64,000 nucleotides of DNA, taken from assembly GCA_030522415.1 (NCBI GenBank), contig CM060121.1:5236476-5300475 (forward strand), in the 5' to 3' direction. The notes below the pieces were generated by a model. The model was not told the DNA's origin. It saw only the letters and a list, made by a program, of their open reading frames with translations, and ran no database searches. Each line of letters starts with the position of its first letter. The first letter of the stretch is position 1. Positions 21,991 through 35,424 of this stretch are shown here, in pieces. The position numbers were made by a program, and so were the translations under genes. The DNA is from Channallabes apus (Eukaryota; Chordata; Actinopteri; Siluriformes; Clariidae).

Positions 21991-23348
21991 AAACATCTCT
22001 GTTTTCATTGCTTAAATACAGTATATACCAGTAAAGAACATTTCCCTATGTGAAGGCAAACTGAAAGATTCCTTTCACAATATTGCATTTGGCTCAGTTC
22101 AATTTTATTGCAGTTTTCCCCCCAATTTTATACAGAAAAAAAAAATGGAACGACACACAATTATAAAAGCTTGAAGCGCATGTACAGTATCAGTGTAATT
22201 GGTCTCCAGTTGGTCTCAATATGATTGTAAATAATCTCATATTCATGCAAATCTCTAAATACAAATTGAATAATTGAATTTGCAGAGGTTTAATATTAAT
22301 AAGACTTGATAATCAGCATGTTGCCTTTTGAAGGGTGTTTCTCAGTGAACAGTGTGCTAAATGATGTCATTTCGTCTTCAGAGATTTGCATGACTATGAG
22401 ATTATTTAGAATCATATTTGAGGAGCCCAATTCAGTCAGAGTATTAAAGAGGCATCAAGTGACTTTTAAAAGCAAGACGGAGCAGAAAGTTGTTAGCTGT
22501 TATCATATAGTATATTAAGAAATTTTAGATTTGACCAGTTTCAAGATATTTTTATTTGCTATGATGTCAAATTTTTAAATGTGGATTTGATTGGAATGTT
22601 TCATTTTGCAAAAGATTTGTAGAGGTTTGACTAATTTGTTAACTGTTCATTTGTTTTTTTAGAGTGGATGGCTTTGTTTGTAATCTGACAGTGTTTGGGT
22701 TTTTACGCAAAGATGGATTTCTTTAGGTTGATTTGTTGTGACTGGTCAACCAAAATGTTTAGTCTTTTTAGAAACTTTCTTTTTCAGCTGTGTTTTAGCC
22801 GCACACATTTTTAGGTCACATCTCATCACTGACTTATTCAGTCCAGAGCTCATAGCAACATCTTTGTCTATTTTTAAAGCCTTGTGAATAATGATAAATA
22901 CGTTTCTGTATTGAGAATAAATTTCTATTGTACATTTTATTGGTAAAGTACCGAGTACCCTGAACCTTGCATGAAATAAAATGTACTGTAAGCAGATGAG
23001 CTTTTTCTCTCTTTCCAACCGCAACTTTTGTGGAGACTGGTCTAGAAAATATAGGGGCATGATGGCACTCCTCATATAATGGACTTATTGTACTGTAACA
23101 AGGACAGACACTCACATGATGGTACAGTAAGTATAAGGATGAGGTGTGTTTATTTTTAGTGAGAGAGTTAACGGTTTAACGAGTTAAGTTTTTGAAGATG
23201 TAATGCAAGTCTAATGCAAGTCTTTACTCAAAAGTTACTTTCGCTGAGTCACGGATGTCATTTCCTTCCCTGTTTCTTTTTGTGGAGATGATGATTACGA
23301 GACCTACGGACTTACGGACGAGACCTGGGAGCAATGGGAGACACCCAT
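21991..23348. other. intergenic stretch to the end of block A
   Basis: No gene was recognised. It matches 40,576-41,925. TACAGTA/TACTGTA heptamers occur near 22,019, 22,186, 22,985, 23,092 and 23,125. Confidence 0.5.
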
Positions 23349-24109
23349 CCGGCTGCTGACACGCTATCTCGCTGTCCTCAAAGCCGGAAGGCGGCGCCAG
23401 AACGGGTGCGTCGGTCAGCGGCTGCTGACACGCTTGGCTATTGAGCGTTGGCGAGGGAGAGGAAAGCCCCGAGCCCGCTTCGCGGGATCATGCGCTGCAT
23501 CTCCTCCATCTGCTCCCGTATTTCTCGCACTTGCTCCGGCTCCGAAAACCACCACCTGAGCTCGTGTCTCGCTAGCGGGTTGTACCTCCAGCTCCGGTAC
23601 ATGTCGACCTCGCCGTTTTCCAGCCAGCAGTACTCCCAGCCGCCATCCCTTTCTTCCTCGCTGTCCTCCAGTCAGTCCGCCAGCTCGGACGAGATGGTAT
23701 CCGCTCGCCCCCCAAAATAATCCAGGGGGAAATCCTCCGCCATGCCACTTGTACGGTCTAGCTTTCTGTCACGATTCCCTCTGTGTCTGTGTCTGGTGCG
23801 TGTTCGTGGCATGAATGCGGAGGCGAGCTGACGGTTCAATAAGTTCCTTTTATTAAACATAAACCAAAGGAAAACACCAAACACAAACAAATCCTACATC
23901 AACAAAAGCTAGACGCCTGACTGCTGTTCAGCCAGGCTATTTATACAGAACTTAATCAAACAATAATTGGCTTCCCTCGGTTCAGGTGAGCTTCTACGTC
24001 ACCTGACCGAGGTGCAAACTGGGAACTGAAGTCAAAACGAAACTTAAAACAAACTACGAAACAAAACCAAAAACGGGCGTTAGGTGCCCTCTAGGGGTTA
24101 ACCGGCACA
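23349..24109 (-). mobile_element. partial LTR element, relative of the 56-59 kb element
   Basis: A 343-bp LTR (23,767-24,109) and part of ORF1 match 58,719-59,478. ORF1 is broken: after MAEDFPLDYFGGRADTISSE a stop replaces the tryptophan seen in the other copy. The minisatellite and second LTR are absent. Its left edge is the boundary between blocks A and B. Confidence 0.85.
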
Positions 24110-24119
24110 GATGTATTTG

Positions 24120-24560
24120 CCCCCTTCCTGATTTTTTTTTCTTTTTGCATATTTGTCACACTTAAATGATTCAGATCATCAAACGAATTTAAATATCACA
24201 CAAAGATAACCCAAATAAAAACTAATGATTTTATTGATGATTTTAAATGATGATTTTATTTATTGAGGGAAAAAGCTGTCCAAACCCCCCTGGCCCTGTG
24301 TGATAAAAAGTAATTGTCCCCTTAATCTAATCACTGGTTTTGTGCCTTTGCAGTCAATCGTGTGTGATAACTGGCAATGAATATTTCACATCAGGAATTT
24401 TGGCCCACTGTTCTTTTCATAATTATTTTAATTGAGCCACCAGGGGTTTTGAGCATGAATGGCCTAATTAAGGTCATGCCACAGGATTTAATTTCGGACA
24501 TTAAGGCCACTCCAAAAACTTAATTATTGTGAACCTGGAGTAAATATAAGTAAGGAAACG
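24120..24560. mobile_element. fish DNA-transposon-like repeat (copy in B)
   Basis: Contains GTGATAAAAAGTAATTGTCC, TCAGGAATTTTGGCCCACTG and AAGGCCACTCCAAAAAC, phrases common in fish non-autonomous transposons. No frame. Copy at about 59,490-59,900. Confidence 0.45.
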
Positions 24561-25014
24561 GCAAATGCTCATAAATAATGAAAATCTTGAAAATCTATCT
24601 CAATATAATTGAGATGTTGCCTGATAATGAGCAATAGTGAATGAGTCTTATGAGGATGCAGTTTGTGGCTTCATTTTTAGCACTTTTGAGCTCTGCTGCC
24701 TCTCTCTGCACTTTAAAATAATCTATATCAAACTATGAGAACAGTTTATGTTAAATATAAAAGAAAGCTACAGTACCATGATGCTGTATTATTCCTGCAT
24801 TCACTAATTAAATAATTTTTTTTAAGTGTCAGTTAACGATTTAGTATAAAATTCAATAATAAAAGGTGCAAATTGCGAATATTTTAAAACATACATTGTA
24901 TGCATAAAATGACACAAACTGACTAGTAAAACTTCATTCCAATAAAGTAAATGGAAAAGTTTCACCGGAATGGTTTATTAGTTGCATCAAGAGAGTGCTT
25001 TGACAATTCCTCAA
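24561..25014. other. AT-rich V-flanking DNA
   Basis: No gene seen. One TACAGTA near 24,770. Confidence 0.5.
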
Positions 25015-25053
25015 GGTTTTTGTAAGGGGAATCCACTGTTTTGTGTCACTGTG
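25015..25053 (-). promoter_or_regulatory. V recombination signal sequence, 23-bp spacer
   Basis: CACAGTG (25,047-25,053), a 23-bp spacer and ACAAAAACC (25,015-25,023), a perfect heptamer and nonamer on the minus strand. Confidence 0.95.
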
Positions 25054-25497
25054 AGTCTCTTGCGCAGTAATACACAGCTGTGTCTTCAGTTTGCAGATTC
25101 TGTCCTCGAATTGTTATTGTGTTAGTAGAAGTGTCTCTGGAGATGCTGAACTTATTTTTCAGTTTGTCACTGTAATCTGTACTCCCATCACTCCAATAGA
25201 TATTCCCAATCCACTCCAGAGCTTTTCCTGCAGGTTGGCGGATCCAAGCTGTACTATAGCTCGTAACTGAATATGAAGCCTTACAGGTGATGGAGAGACT
25301 CTGGCCTGGCTGGACTGTCATGGCAGCAGGCTGAGTCAGTTCCTCACCGTGGACATCTGTAGAGGAAAAAACACACAATATACAGTATGCTGCACATTTG
25401 TTATTGTTGTAATATACAAATAATTTATAAATAAATGTATAAATTTAATAAAGCACTCACAGAAAGCAGTTGCCAGCAGGAGCAGTAGAGAGAACAT
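25054..25497 (-). CDS. IGHV gene, family 1
   Basis: Leader exon 25,461-25,497 (MFSLLLLLATAF, donor GTGAGT, phase 1) and V exon 25,054-25,356 after a TTTTTTCCTCTACAG acceptor. Residues: ELTQPAAMTVQPGQSL, first cysteine (SITCKAS), AWIRQPAGKALEWIG, a CDR2 with [22 protein letters not shown] and [11 protein letters not shown]. No stop or frameshift. Perfect RSS at 3' and canonical octamer upstream, so this is among the best candidates for a functional V here. Its duplicate at 60.4 kb differs chiefly in the CDRs. Confidence 0.95.
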
Positions 25498-25594
25498 GGT
25501 GTGTGTTGTTTGTACTGGGGACTTCTCCGTTTTACAGGTTTAACAGAGAATATTGCGTTGCATAAATAGAGTGATATCCAGCCCTGATGCTTAT

Positions 25595-25602
25595 ATTTGC
25601 AT
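25595..25602 (-). promoter_or_regulatory. Ig octamer ATGCAAAT
   Basis: Exact octamer on the minus strand about 100 bp upstream of the leader ATG; known to bind Oct factors in Ig promoters. Confidence 0.85.
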
Positions 25603-25711
25603 ATCTGATGAGATGGGATTCCTAAATGTGATGGGCGGATTCACGAGCACACTGAATCATTCAGAAATGTAAAATAGGCAAGTGCAATAATTTATTATGT
25701 AAAGTAGGAAT

Positions 25712-25712
25712 A

Positions 25713-25742
<30 letters not shown>
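25712..25742. repeat. (CA)n microsatellite
   Basis: Uninterrupted CA units; a shorter tract lies at 61,095-61,122 in block B'. Confidence 0.95.
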
Positions 25743-25743
<1 letters not shown>

Positions 25744-25924
25744 ATACAACTACAACATAAGTTTTATGGTTAGACTTTTGAAAACCTTATAAAGGACTTG
25801 TAGTAGTAATAATGGTGCCAGTAAGGCATAATCAGCTAAAAAATTAAATTATTATTAAGATACAGTATATCATATTCTGGGGCCGTAGTGTAGGGTAGTG
25901 TAATTCTGTGCCGTTTGGCAATAC

Positions 25925-26320
25925 AGTGTGTAACGCACCCTAGTGGGCCAGGAAATCACGGACACAGAGAGACAGAACTGCGGTGCAAATAGTGCGGCGT
26001 TTTTTATTATTATCATTATTATTGTGCAGGTACAGCGTGACAAAACACACAGTCAATAGAAGGTGCGGGAGGTGTCAGGTGCCAGGTCTTGTGATAAGTA
26101 TCCGCGCCCGTGCAAGTCGGTGGGGTTCGACGGCTTGGTTCGGGCGGATGTACAGTATATTGGGTCGCGGGCGCAGGGCAACCGGTGCGTAGGTGCCTTC
26201 TGGCCGGCGTGTACACAGTTGGGGTTCCTTGCGGGTCCGAATCTGTGGGGAGTGAGCTGTGGAATGAGCTATCGACATACATTCTTTCTCACCGGCCTGT
26301 GGCGCTTCTCATTTCTTAAA
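25925..26320. repeat. GC-rich LTR-like relic (copy in B)
   Basis: Starts TGTGTAACGCACCCTAGTGG and includes a TTTTTTATTATTAT run. Its composition and abrupt borders suggest part of an LTR or other retroelement. The overlapping short frames have no recognised family. Copy at 61,320-61,720. Confidence 0.4.
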
Positions 26321-26856
26321 CAACTATGTTGGAAGATATATATCCTGTGGTTGTGATCAAAATTTTACTTTGTTTCAGAGGCGTCTGATTATTGTTCAGC
26401 ATTAACCAAAGTGAAAGTGCTGAAATGACTGGAATTGGGTTACAAACTGTCCAACACATTATATATGATATGATTACAACCTGAAAGGATGCTGCTGAAT
26501 TAGCAACTTTGTGGAGATAATGGTTAGAAAAAATAATGAATGAGCATAATTGTAGATCATTTAAACACTTGTTGTAGCTGCATTAAAACTCTGTAGTAGA
26601 AGATCACAGCTATGTTCAATAATAAAAGTACAAGAATTTCCACATGCACAATCTGACAAGAATTTACAAGATTGATACTCTTTGATCCTGGGCTGTGGGA
26701 ATTTGACTATAAGAGACAGTCTTAGTGTTTATTGTCTCACATAAACACATTATTAGAATTTGCAGTATCAGTATCTGTGGATGAAATATGCTGTACTTTG
26801 AATATGACTGACTTTAAAGATATTATTGTTAAAATAGATTTGTTATTCTTAACTGC
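26321..26856. other. AT-rich V-flanking DNA
   Basis: No gene seen. The part near 26,690-26,740 resembles DNA at 13,745-13,800. Confidence 0.45.
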
Positions 26857-26996
26857 GATGGATTGGCACCCTGTCCAGGGTGTACCCCGCCTAGTGCCCG
26901 AAGTCTCCTGGGATAGGCTCCAGGTCCCCCGCGACCCTGAACACAGGATTAAGCGGTATAGAAAATGAATGAATGAATGAATGAATGAATGTTATT
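26857..26996 (+). mobile_element. tRNA-derived SINE, 3' part
   Basis: GCGATGGATTGGCACCCTGT, TAGGCTCCAGGTCCCCCG and a GAATGAATG tail match the 3' half of the fuller SINE at 42.8 kb. Confidence 0.8.
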
Positions 26997-27139
26997 CTTA
27001 AGCGCCACCTGCAGATCTTGAGAATAGCATACTCTCATTCATGAAAGTGTTAGTGACTATACTGAGACTGTATACTGTTACACTGTCCTGGTTTCTGTAC
27101 TGGTTTTAATACAGGAATGATCATCTGTCATACTGTGTG

Positions 27140-27644
27140 TGTAGCAAGTGCAGTAATACACAGTTAGGTATGTCTTCGGTCTGCATGTTCTGTCCTGTTA
27201 ATGTTACTGTGGTGCTGGACATCTGATCTCTGGAAATATGGAATCTGCTTTTTAATTACTCATAATAACGAGTGCCACCACTACCACATATCCATCCGAT
27301 CACCTCCTGAATTTGTCCTGCAGAGACTGAGAATCCAGTGCCAGTACCAGCATCAATGTATCCGATCCACTGCAGTCCTTGTCCTGGTTTCTGACGAATC
27401 CAGCTCATGTACTGTAGTAGCCCATTGAGAATCTAGAGACAGTACAGGACAGAGTGACTTACTGTACAGGTCTCATCACTACAGAAGCAGAGGAGGTCAG
27501 GGACTGTCCATAAGAATCTGTAAAATCAGTATTTAATGTTATGTTTAACAGAACAGAATTATTATTTTTACTATTTTGCATTACATAAAAAATCTGAAAC
27601 TTACATGGCATTAATAGAAACAAAACACAATATTCTAAAATCAT
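27140..27644 (-). pseudogene. chimeric IGHV pseudogene
   Basis: Minus-strand order: leader exon 27,605-27,644 (MILEYCVLFLLMP, donor GTAAGT), then a family-2-like V exon from 27,517 with SYGQSLTSSA, a damaged framework 1-2, and GLQWIGYIDAGTGTGF close to the 43.7 kb gene. At about 27,306 it switches to the end of framework 2 and framework 3 of another V: EVIGWICGSGGTRYYE, a stop, SRFHISRDQMSS and TLTGQNMQTED, then a frameshift and VYYC. A heptamer-like CACAGTA follows. It looks like two V genes fused by deletion. A TACTGTA near 27,405 adds a 5-bp shift in framework 2. Confidence 0.85.
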
Positions 27645-28172
27645 CCTTTCCTGAGTTTCATTCATTCATTCATTCATTCATCTTCCTTATGATCTAGTAA
27701 ACTTCCTTCAAAGATCGTTGTTAAACATGTTTTATATACAATAATAAATCAATAAATGCACTATGCTATTTCAAATCACAACTGAATAGGTTTTCATTCA
27801 TCAATTCTTAATATAAAGTCACTGTCTACATATTTGTAAATTTACAGATATTCTATATTTACATAAGATATCAGAAATAATAGCTTGTATGTATTACTGT
27901 TCTTATTTAGTAAATGCCTCTGCTCCTAGTTTTAACAGATTGTACATGGTTCTTTTCTCATTCTAAAAATTCTCTTTAAAATTAAGTTCCATCTATTCTT
28001 TCAACAAAAGTAAGCTGCTGCCCCCTATATGTCTAAAAAGAAACTACACTTTTTTCTCTTCCTGTATTTCGCTCTGAGCTGAGACACTAACATCCACTTT
28101 ACCCTCTATTGCAGAAAAGCATTAGAATAGACACAGAGCATTAATGATGGTTAAACAAAATGAAGAAGAATG
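27645..28172. other. (ATTC)n tract and start of block A'
   Basis: A short ATTC microsatellite (27,658-27,682) precedes CTTATGATCTAGTAAACTTC, from which block A' matches block A. No gene. Confidence 0.6.
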
Positions 28173-28240
28173 TTTTTGTACAGGGCTGCAGTAAGTTTGT
28201 GCTGTGCATCTGACGCGTGTCCTCAGTCTGACTGGTTTAT
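28173..28240 (-). pseudogene. possible V 3' end remnant with nonamer-like motif
   Basis: Minus strand has CAGACTGAGGACACG, resembling the framework 3 TEDT codons, then CACAGCA, a 20-bp gap and ACAAAAAC. It may be the cut-off 3' end of the neighbouring V pseudogene. Block A lacks it. The spacing is wrong for a working RSS. Confidence 0.4.
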
Positions 28241-28257
28241 CTAAATAAACTGCACTG

Positions 28258-28442
28258 CTGGACATGACCTGGCTGAAACACGCTACACAGTTATCCGTGA
28301 TATTCCAGTGCTTTCCCAGAATGTTGCTGTATCCAGCTAATACAACAGCTTGACACTGAGATCTTACTAGAGGTGAAAAACGACTCTCCAGATTTCACAA
28401 TCACAGAGGCTGGCTGTGTGAGCTCCACACCACCAACACCAA
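28258..28442 (-). pseudogene. truncated IGHV pseudogene (copy 2)
   Basis: Same residues, acceptor and terminal stop as the copy at 8.0 kb, with only a few base changes. Framework 3 is not attached. Confidence 0.8.
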
Positions 28443-29369
28443 CTGTGAATAACAATAATAAAACATCATCGAATGTCTGCAAATAATTTTCCCAACCAGC
28501 TATTAAATCTAAACTCATTAAGCAAAGATAAGGACTTGCAGAATGCAGATGTTACAGATCATCATTGTTTGGTGTAAAACCTGAATCAAACATTGGTTTT
28601 CACTGAAAATAAGTGGAATATTTGCATAAATCATATCTATAATCAACTAAATAGAACATAACTTTATTTTTTGGAAATGCTAAATACCCGAACAATAATT
28701 TAAAACAGAACAGTCTCGTAGCAGGTGCCGTGGTCAGAGTGTGTAAGTTACATTTCTATAACGATGACTCCAGCTGAATGGTTCACAGGGAGATGCTTAT
28801 TCTAATAAGTTACTCTTTATCTACTCTGAGATTTATATAATCAACACTTTAAATAAATTAATTAAATAATGTGTAGGACTGCTGATATGTTAAAGTTTTA
28901 TGTAAGGAAAATAGATGTACTGTAGGAAATACATTATTTGGGATAAAAAGATTGTGAAATCAAACTAATACAAATACGTTCAAATCTAGCCAGTTGAGAC
29001 TAGAAGTGTGTATTGGACTGGGATGCTTATTAGTTGGTTGGGGAATTGTTAAAGTATGGTAAGGGTATTAGAATTTCACTTTATTTTCATCCTACTATGT
29101 TTTAAAGTTATTATTCCTCAACCTGTAAGAACATATTGTGTTTAAAAAAAAAAAGAAGAAAAAAAAACATACTGTTGTATACATTCTGCATTATTCCTGA
29201 CTTCACTGATTAAACAGTTTTTAAACAGTTTACAAAGAATACTACTGTATTTTTGTGCAATTCTTAAAAAAAAAACTTAGATAACTTAGCAAGTTAAATC
29301 TTTATTCCAATGAATGACAGTAAATTTATTGATGTGTTTATTAGTCGCATTGAGAGAATGTTCATTACA
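28443..29369. other. AT-rich intergenic stretch
   Basis: Counterpart of 8,170-9,127; no gene seen. Confidence 0.5.
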
Positions 29370-29408
29370 TGTTTTTGTAAGGGGAATCCACTGTTCTGTG
29401 TCACTGTG
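29370..29408 (-). promoter_or_regulatory. V recombination signal sequence, 23-bp spacer
   Basis: CACAGTG (29,402-29,408), 23-bp spacer, ACAAAAACA (29,370-29,378) on the minus strand. Confidence 0.9.
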
Positions 29409-29861
29409 AGTCTTGCGCAGTAATACACAGCTGTGTCTTCAGTTTGCAGATTCTGTCCTCGAATTGTTATTGTGTTAGTAGAAGTGTCTCTGGAGATGCT
29501 GAACTTATTTTTCAGTTTGTCACTGTAAGCTGTACCCCCATTGTAATCGATGTATCCAATCCACTCCATAGCTTTTCCTGCAGGTTGACGGATCCAAGCT
29601 GTATGATAACTCGTAACCGAATATGAAGTCTTACAGGGGATGGAGAGACTCTGGCCTGGCTGGACTGTCATGGCAGCAGGCTGAGTCAGTTCATAACTGT
29701 GGACATCTGTAGAGGAAAAATAACTGTTACAGTATACTGTATCTCACACAATATACAGTATGCAGCACATTTATTATTATTCTTGTAATAAATAAAAATA
29801 ATTTAATAAAACACTCACTGGAAGCAGCTGCCAGCAGGAGCAGTAGAGATGTAGAGAACAT
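29409..29861 (-). CDS. IGHV gene, family 1 (duplicate of the 9.2 kb gene)
   Basis: Leader exon 29,819-29,861 (MFSTSLLLLLAAAS) and V exon 29,409-29,706 with the same splice signals as its duplicate. Residues: SIPCKTSYSV, AWIRQPAGKAMEWIG, a CDR2 with DYNGGTA, FSISRDTSTNTITI and [10 protein letters not shown]. Two bases are missing just before the RSS compared with the 9.2 kb gene, so the germline CDR3 end is shorter; the heptamer is intact. No stop in the V exon. CDR1 and CDR2 codons account for much of the divergence from its duplicate. Confidence 0.92.
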
Positions 29862-29952
29862 GATGTGTGTTGTTTGTACTGGGGTCTCCACTGTTCTCCA
29901 AGGTTTCACAGAGAAAATAATGTCACATAAATAGAGTGATATCCCGGCTTGT

Positions 29953-29960
29953 ATTTACAT
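29953..29960 (-). promoter_or_regulatory. octamer-like element of the 29.4 kb V promoter
   Basis: ATGTAAAT on the minus strand, the same single-base variant as in the 9.2 kb gene, about 90 bp upstream of the ATG. Confidence 0.6.
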
Positions 29961-30904
29961 ATCTGTTGAGGATGGGAGGAGTTAGTATTTTAAATGTATT
30001 TATTATTAAGCAGGAAATGTATTTTTTGCAGTCTATGGGTTTCTGTGGACTCCCCCCCCACACACACACACACACTTTTTTTTTTCTGTGACAGCAACCT
30101 CTATATCAACTTTTGTTATTCATATATCAATAACACTTGAACATATGAAGAAACTCACAGCAAATAATCAGGTACTAAATTTAGCATGATAATTATTAAC
30201 TGTGTATATTAGTATCATGCAACAATTACGGTCAGATTAAGCAAGCTTTTCTGTATTATTTTCTAGTAAAGTAAGTTTTTAAAAATGTTTTTCTCCCAAA
30301 ATTAAATGCATAACACATGCATAACTAATTCAACCAATACACTTTAATTTTAAAGTTTCTGGCTTTGTCACACACGTTTCATATTCATCCTTCCACTTCT
30401 GTGATTGTATTTAAGCTGATGACCTCATGATGCACATTTAAAGCTTCTACTTTTCTTTCTACTTATTTTTTTATTTATTCTTTTTAATGAAGTTACAGGT
30501 GTGATAATAAAACATAGTGCTGTTGAGTTCTCAGTTCAGATGTCAATGGTGCAATACACTATTTGAAAATAAAACATAGGGGTAAATGTATGCTGTGTCA
30601 TTTCCTGGAAATCCAAAAAAAAAAAAAAGAATTTACACAATCACTATATAGATAAGGAATAAACGTAAGGATTTCTACTATTTCTTTATAAATTTTTAAA
30701 CAGAGAGAGTTATGCAGCCTGGTTTAATAATACACAGATATAATACATTTGCAATGTCTTCATGACAGTGTGGTGATTAGAGTTTATGGTTTTTATGATA
30801 ATCTAAAGGAAACATGCTCTTATATTTATTACACTCTCTTGGTTATTTACAGTAAACCTTATCTTGTTGGGTAAATCTTGTGTGAATAGAGAAATAGCGC
30901 CCCT
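29961..30904. other. AT-rich intergenic stretch
   Basis: Counterpart of 9,721-10,665. A (CA)n tract replaces the long C-run. No gene seen. Confidence 0.5.
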
Positions 30905-32200
30905 CAGAGGCCAGAGACCTGGGCGTAATATTAGACAGCAACTTGTCCTTTGAAAATCACATTTCAAATATCACAAAAACAGCCTTTTTCCATCTTAGAA
31001 ATAGAAAATAATAGAAAAAATTGCCAAACTTATCCGTATCTGATGCAGAAAAGCTATGCATTCATGACCTCCAGACTGGACTATTGTAATGCATTACTAG
31101 GTGGTTGTCCTGCATCCTCAATAAACAAGCTTCAGTTAGTCCAAAATGCAGCCGCCAGGGTTCTCACTAGATCCAGAAAATATGATCATATAACCCCAAT
31201 ATTATCATCCCTGCACTGGCTACCTGTTCAGTTTAGAATAAATTACAAAATAGTATTACTTACATACAAGGCCTTAAATGGTTTAGCTCCCACATACCTA
31301 ACCAGTCTTCTGATACGCTACAATCCACCACGCGCCTTAAGATCACAAAGCTCCGGACTTCTGGTAGTTCCCAGAATTTCAAAATCTACAAAAGTGGGCG
31401 GGGCTTTTTCATATTTAGCTCCAAAGCTTTGGAATAGCCTTCCAGACAGTGTTCGGGGAGCAGACATGGTTTCCCAGTTCAAAAGTAGACTCAAGACGCA
31501 TCTTTTTAATCTGGCATACACATAACTCATCCCATAATCTCATACTCCAGTACACCTATACCGAATGGCAACTACGCTAATTCTCCCCATCTGTTCTGTA
31601 TTTCTCTACCCATCCCGAGGCATCGGGAGATTTTGCCAGCTTCAGTAGACAAAGGCCGACCCTGCGAGGTTCCTGAGGCATCCAGAGAAGGACCAGCTCC
31701 AGCTGGATTCAGCTTTATGATGGTTGGAGCTACACATGCTGCTCCTGTGCTTCCAGTGATCCAGACCTCATCTGCCCTCTGCACCTACTGACTCTTCCCT
31801 ATGCTGAACTGGTCTTCATGTCAATTTAAATAATTTCTGTTATATTGCACTTTCACCTGCACAACACACATGATGTTGAATTCTATCTGTTATCACCCAG
31901 ATGAGGATGGGTTCCCTGTTGAGTCTGGTTCCTCTCAAGGTTTCTTCCTAATGCCATCTCAGGGAGTTTTTCCTTGCCACCGTCGCCATCACCCTTGGCT
32001 TGCTCATCAGAGACATTTCATTCATCATTCATTCATCTCATTATTATCTAGACTCATTTTTTCCCACATATACAGTACATTCAGTACATTAATTTTTCAC
32101 GAAACAAAAATAAAATAATTCTTCCATTTTTGTGAAGCTGCTTTGAGACAATGACCATTGTTAAAAGCGCTATATAAATAAAATTGAATTGAATTGAATT
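30905..32200 (+). mobile_element. 5'-truncated L2/CR1-type LINE (copy 2)
   Basis: The same RT C-terminal reading (30,950-31,525) and 3' tail as the LINE at 10.7 kb. The frame has the same length in both copies, with a few residue changes. Only the last part of ORF2 is present. Confidence 0.85.
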
Positions 32201-32655
32201 AAAGGTAAAACAAAAGCATAATGTTTATACATTTACAGTTTATATACAAGTGGGTGGTGGTGAAATATTCAGCATACATTTCATATATCAATTAAGGGTT
32301 AATTATTTTTTTTCATCTATTTTCAAATAGGTTGTAATACATTATTCATTATTTTAGATTATATACTAGTGTCTTGTCTGTGATGTCCAAAAACCTTTTT
32401 TTTTCTGTCTATAAACATACTTTGACTACTTGAGAGACTGTTAGTCATTTTACAACAGTGTGTAAATGTCGATGTTTATTTTGTAATCTGGGCTAGGCTT
32501 GTGTATAATGGTCCAGTTTAACAAACAGATCTTCCTGAACAGATCTAAAACCTTGCTATAAGTATGATTTCCATACACAGTGAATGTAACACATCGATAT
32601 GCATAATTGTGAAACATAAGCCCATATAAAATAAAGGTTTGATTTAATATAAGTT
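32201..32655. other. AT-rich intergenic stretch
   Basis: Counterpart of 11,939-12,392; no gene seen. Confidence 0.5.
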
Positions 32656-33890
<1,235 letters not shown>

Positions 33891-35424
33891 AATTCCCAAT
33901 ATTGTGATGCTACTGTACAGTATGTGTGTTTGATTAAACGCTGAAAAAGTTATGTTAATGTTATTATTTTATTTTCCTCTTTGGTCCTTTCTGGGAATTT
34001 GACTTTAGGAGACAGTCTCAATGATATCTCACACAATATACAGAACAGTATGATGCACAGTTTTTATTATTATGGTAGCAAAGAAATGAACGAAAGTATT
34101 TTCGTATCTGATGATGAATTATTTCTTCAAAGAGGAGATTCATACTGTAGAGGCACAGATACTCTTTTTGGATTTGACTGTGAATTTTTCTTAACAAACT
34201 AAATTAAATATTTTTTTGCACAATATAAGCAATAACCATTAAAGACTCAATGATTCTAAGAATGATGAAGCAGCAGACATGTCATGCAGCACCACCCAAT
34301 ACACTGTCTTGATAATGTTTCTGGCCTTTTGTACTCTACGACCCAATCACAACTGATGAAGTTTCTACAGTACATTTCTCACAATTTCTTTAAATAAATA
34401 AATAAATAAATAAATTCATCCACATTTTATATTACACATTATATCTGTACATTACTTATCATGCTTTCGTATTGTCTAAAAGTAAGGGTATGATGGCATT
34501 CAACAAATTGTACTTTTTTCTAAATTATATGTTTTAACTCAGTATAATGGACATAAAGCAATGTGTGTGAATGTTGATAATGGTGTTTATTTTTTTTTTA
34601 TTAAATGTTTATTCTGAATTCATGGAATGAGTCTTTAGTTTCAGTTAAAGGTAAGGGTGTAAGAAAATTTTCAGGAGGTCTTTAGACTGGGAGGCTTTAC
34701 AGTCTCTTAGTAACATACAGTAAGCTGTATCTTCATGAAAAAAAGTGCAGTTGCAGGTTGTTGATTCTGCTATAATTTAAATGATCAATTAAATTAGCTT
34801 TTTTGTTGATTGTTTTTATTTTTTCATTTACTGTAAATTAAATCATACAATACAGTATATTCTAAAACAGAATCATAAATGCCCCGCTGCAAAGTAATAA
34901 CCGCTGCATGTTTATAAATACTGTAAGTAGGAGAACATAAACATAAATTTCCTGTCTGGCAGGTGCAGGTTATACAGATTAATCAGCCTCAAGAATTCTG
35001 GATAATTGCCATCTCACGCATGGCGGCTCTTCGTGATTGTCCTCTGCTGGTCGCCATCGGTGTGGCGTCTCCATTTAAAAGAACATTCTTAACTTTAGGG
35101 ATGTTAATGTTAATAAGACATATTAATGTTACAGTCATCTGTCAGTCAGGGTGTCTTTGTGCTTTTCTTTTCCCATAAAATAAAAATACACAAATGGTGG
35201 CATTCGTTTTTTTTTTTTTTAGTTTATTTGTTTTTTACCCCTTGAAAATGTCTACAAATGTATTAATGCGAATATTGAATGAACATTAATAAGTAACTCA
35301 AACTAGTCAGTCAGTCAAGTGGTAACATGTCAGTCACAGACAATATAAACCTTTTGGTTCTTTGACTTTCATGAGGACACAGCTTATGAAAATATGAGCT
35401 GATCACATGACTATAGCAAGCATG
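33891..35424. other. AT-rich V-flanking DNA
   Basis: Counterpart of 13,660-15,185; no gene. A CAGTA insertion near 34,368 is absent from block A. Confidence 0.5.

Larger units (their letters stand above)
23349..27530. repeat. segmental duplication block B
   Basis: Matches 58,719-62,745 in direct orientation, including the LTR, a repeat, an intact V, a GC-rich relic, a SINE 3' part and the V pseudogene. The match ends inside the V pseudogene at CATCAATGTAT, about 27,361. Confidence 0.88.

Noticed and set aside
22690..22710. TCTGACAGTGTTT versus TCTTGTTT as a footprint
   Set aside because: The inserted bases and flanks are not TA/CAGTA.
23448..23720. 90-residue plus-strand frame
   Set aside because: Antisense to the broken ORF1 of the partial LTR element.
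26019..26356. Several overlapping frames in a GC-rich patch, repeated at 61.4 kb
   Set aside because: Frames on both strands, no known domain, and the copies are recent duplicates, so conservation is not evidence of coding.
32075..32100. Extra CAGTACATT in A' as a further Tc1 footprint
   Set aside because: It is a 9-bp tandem duplication, not a 5-bp CAGTA insertion at TA.
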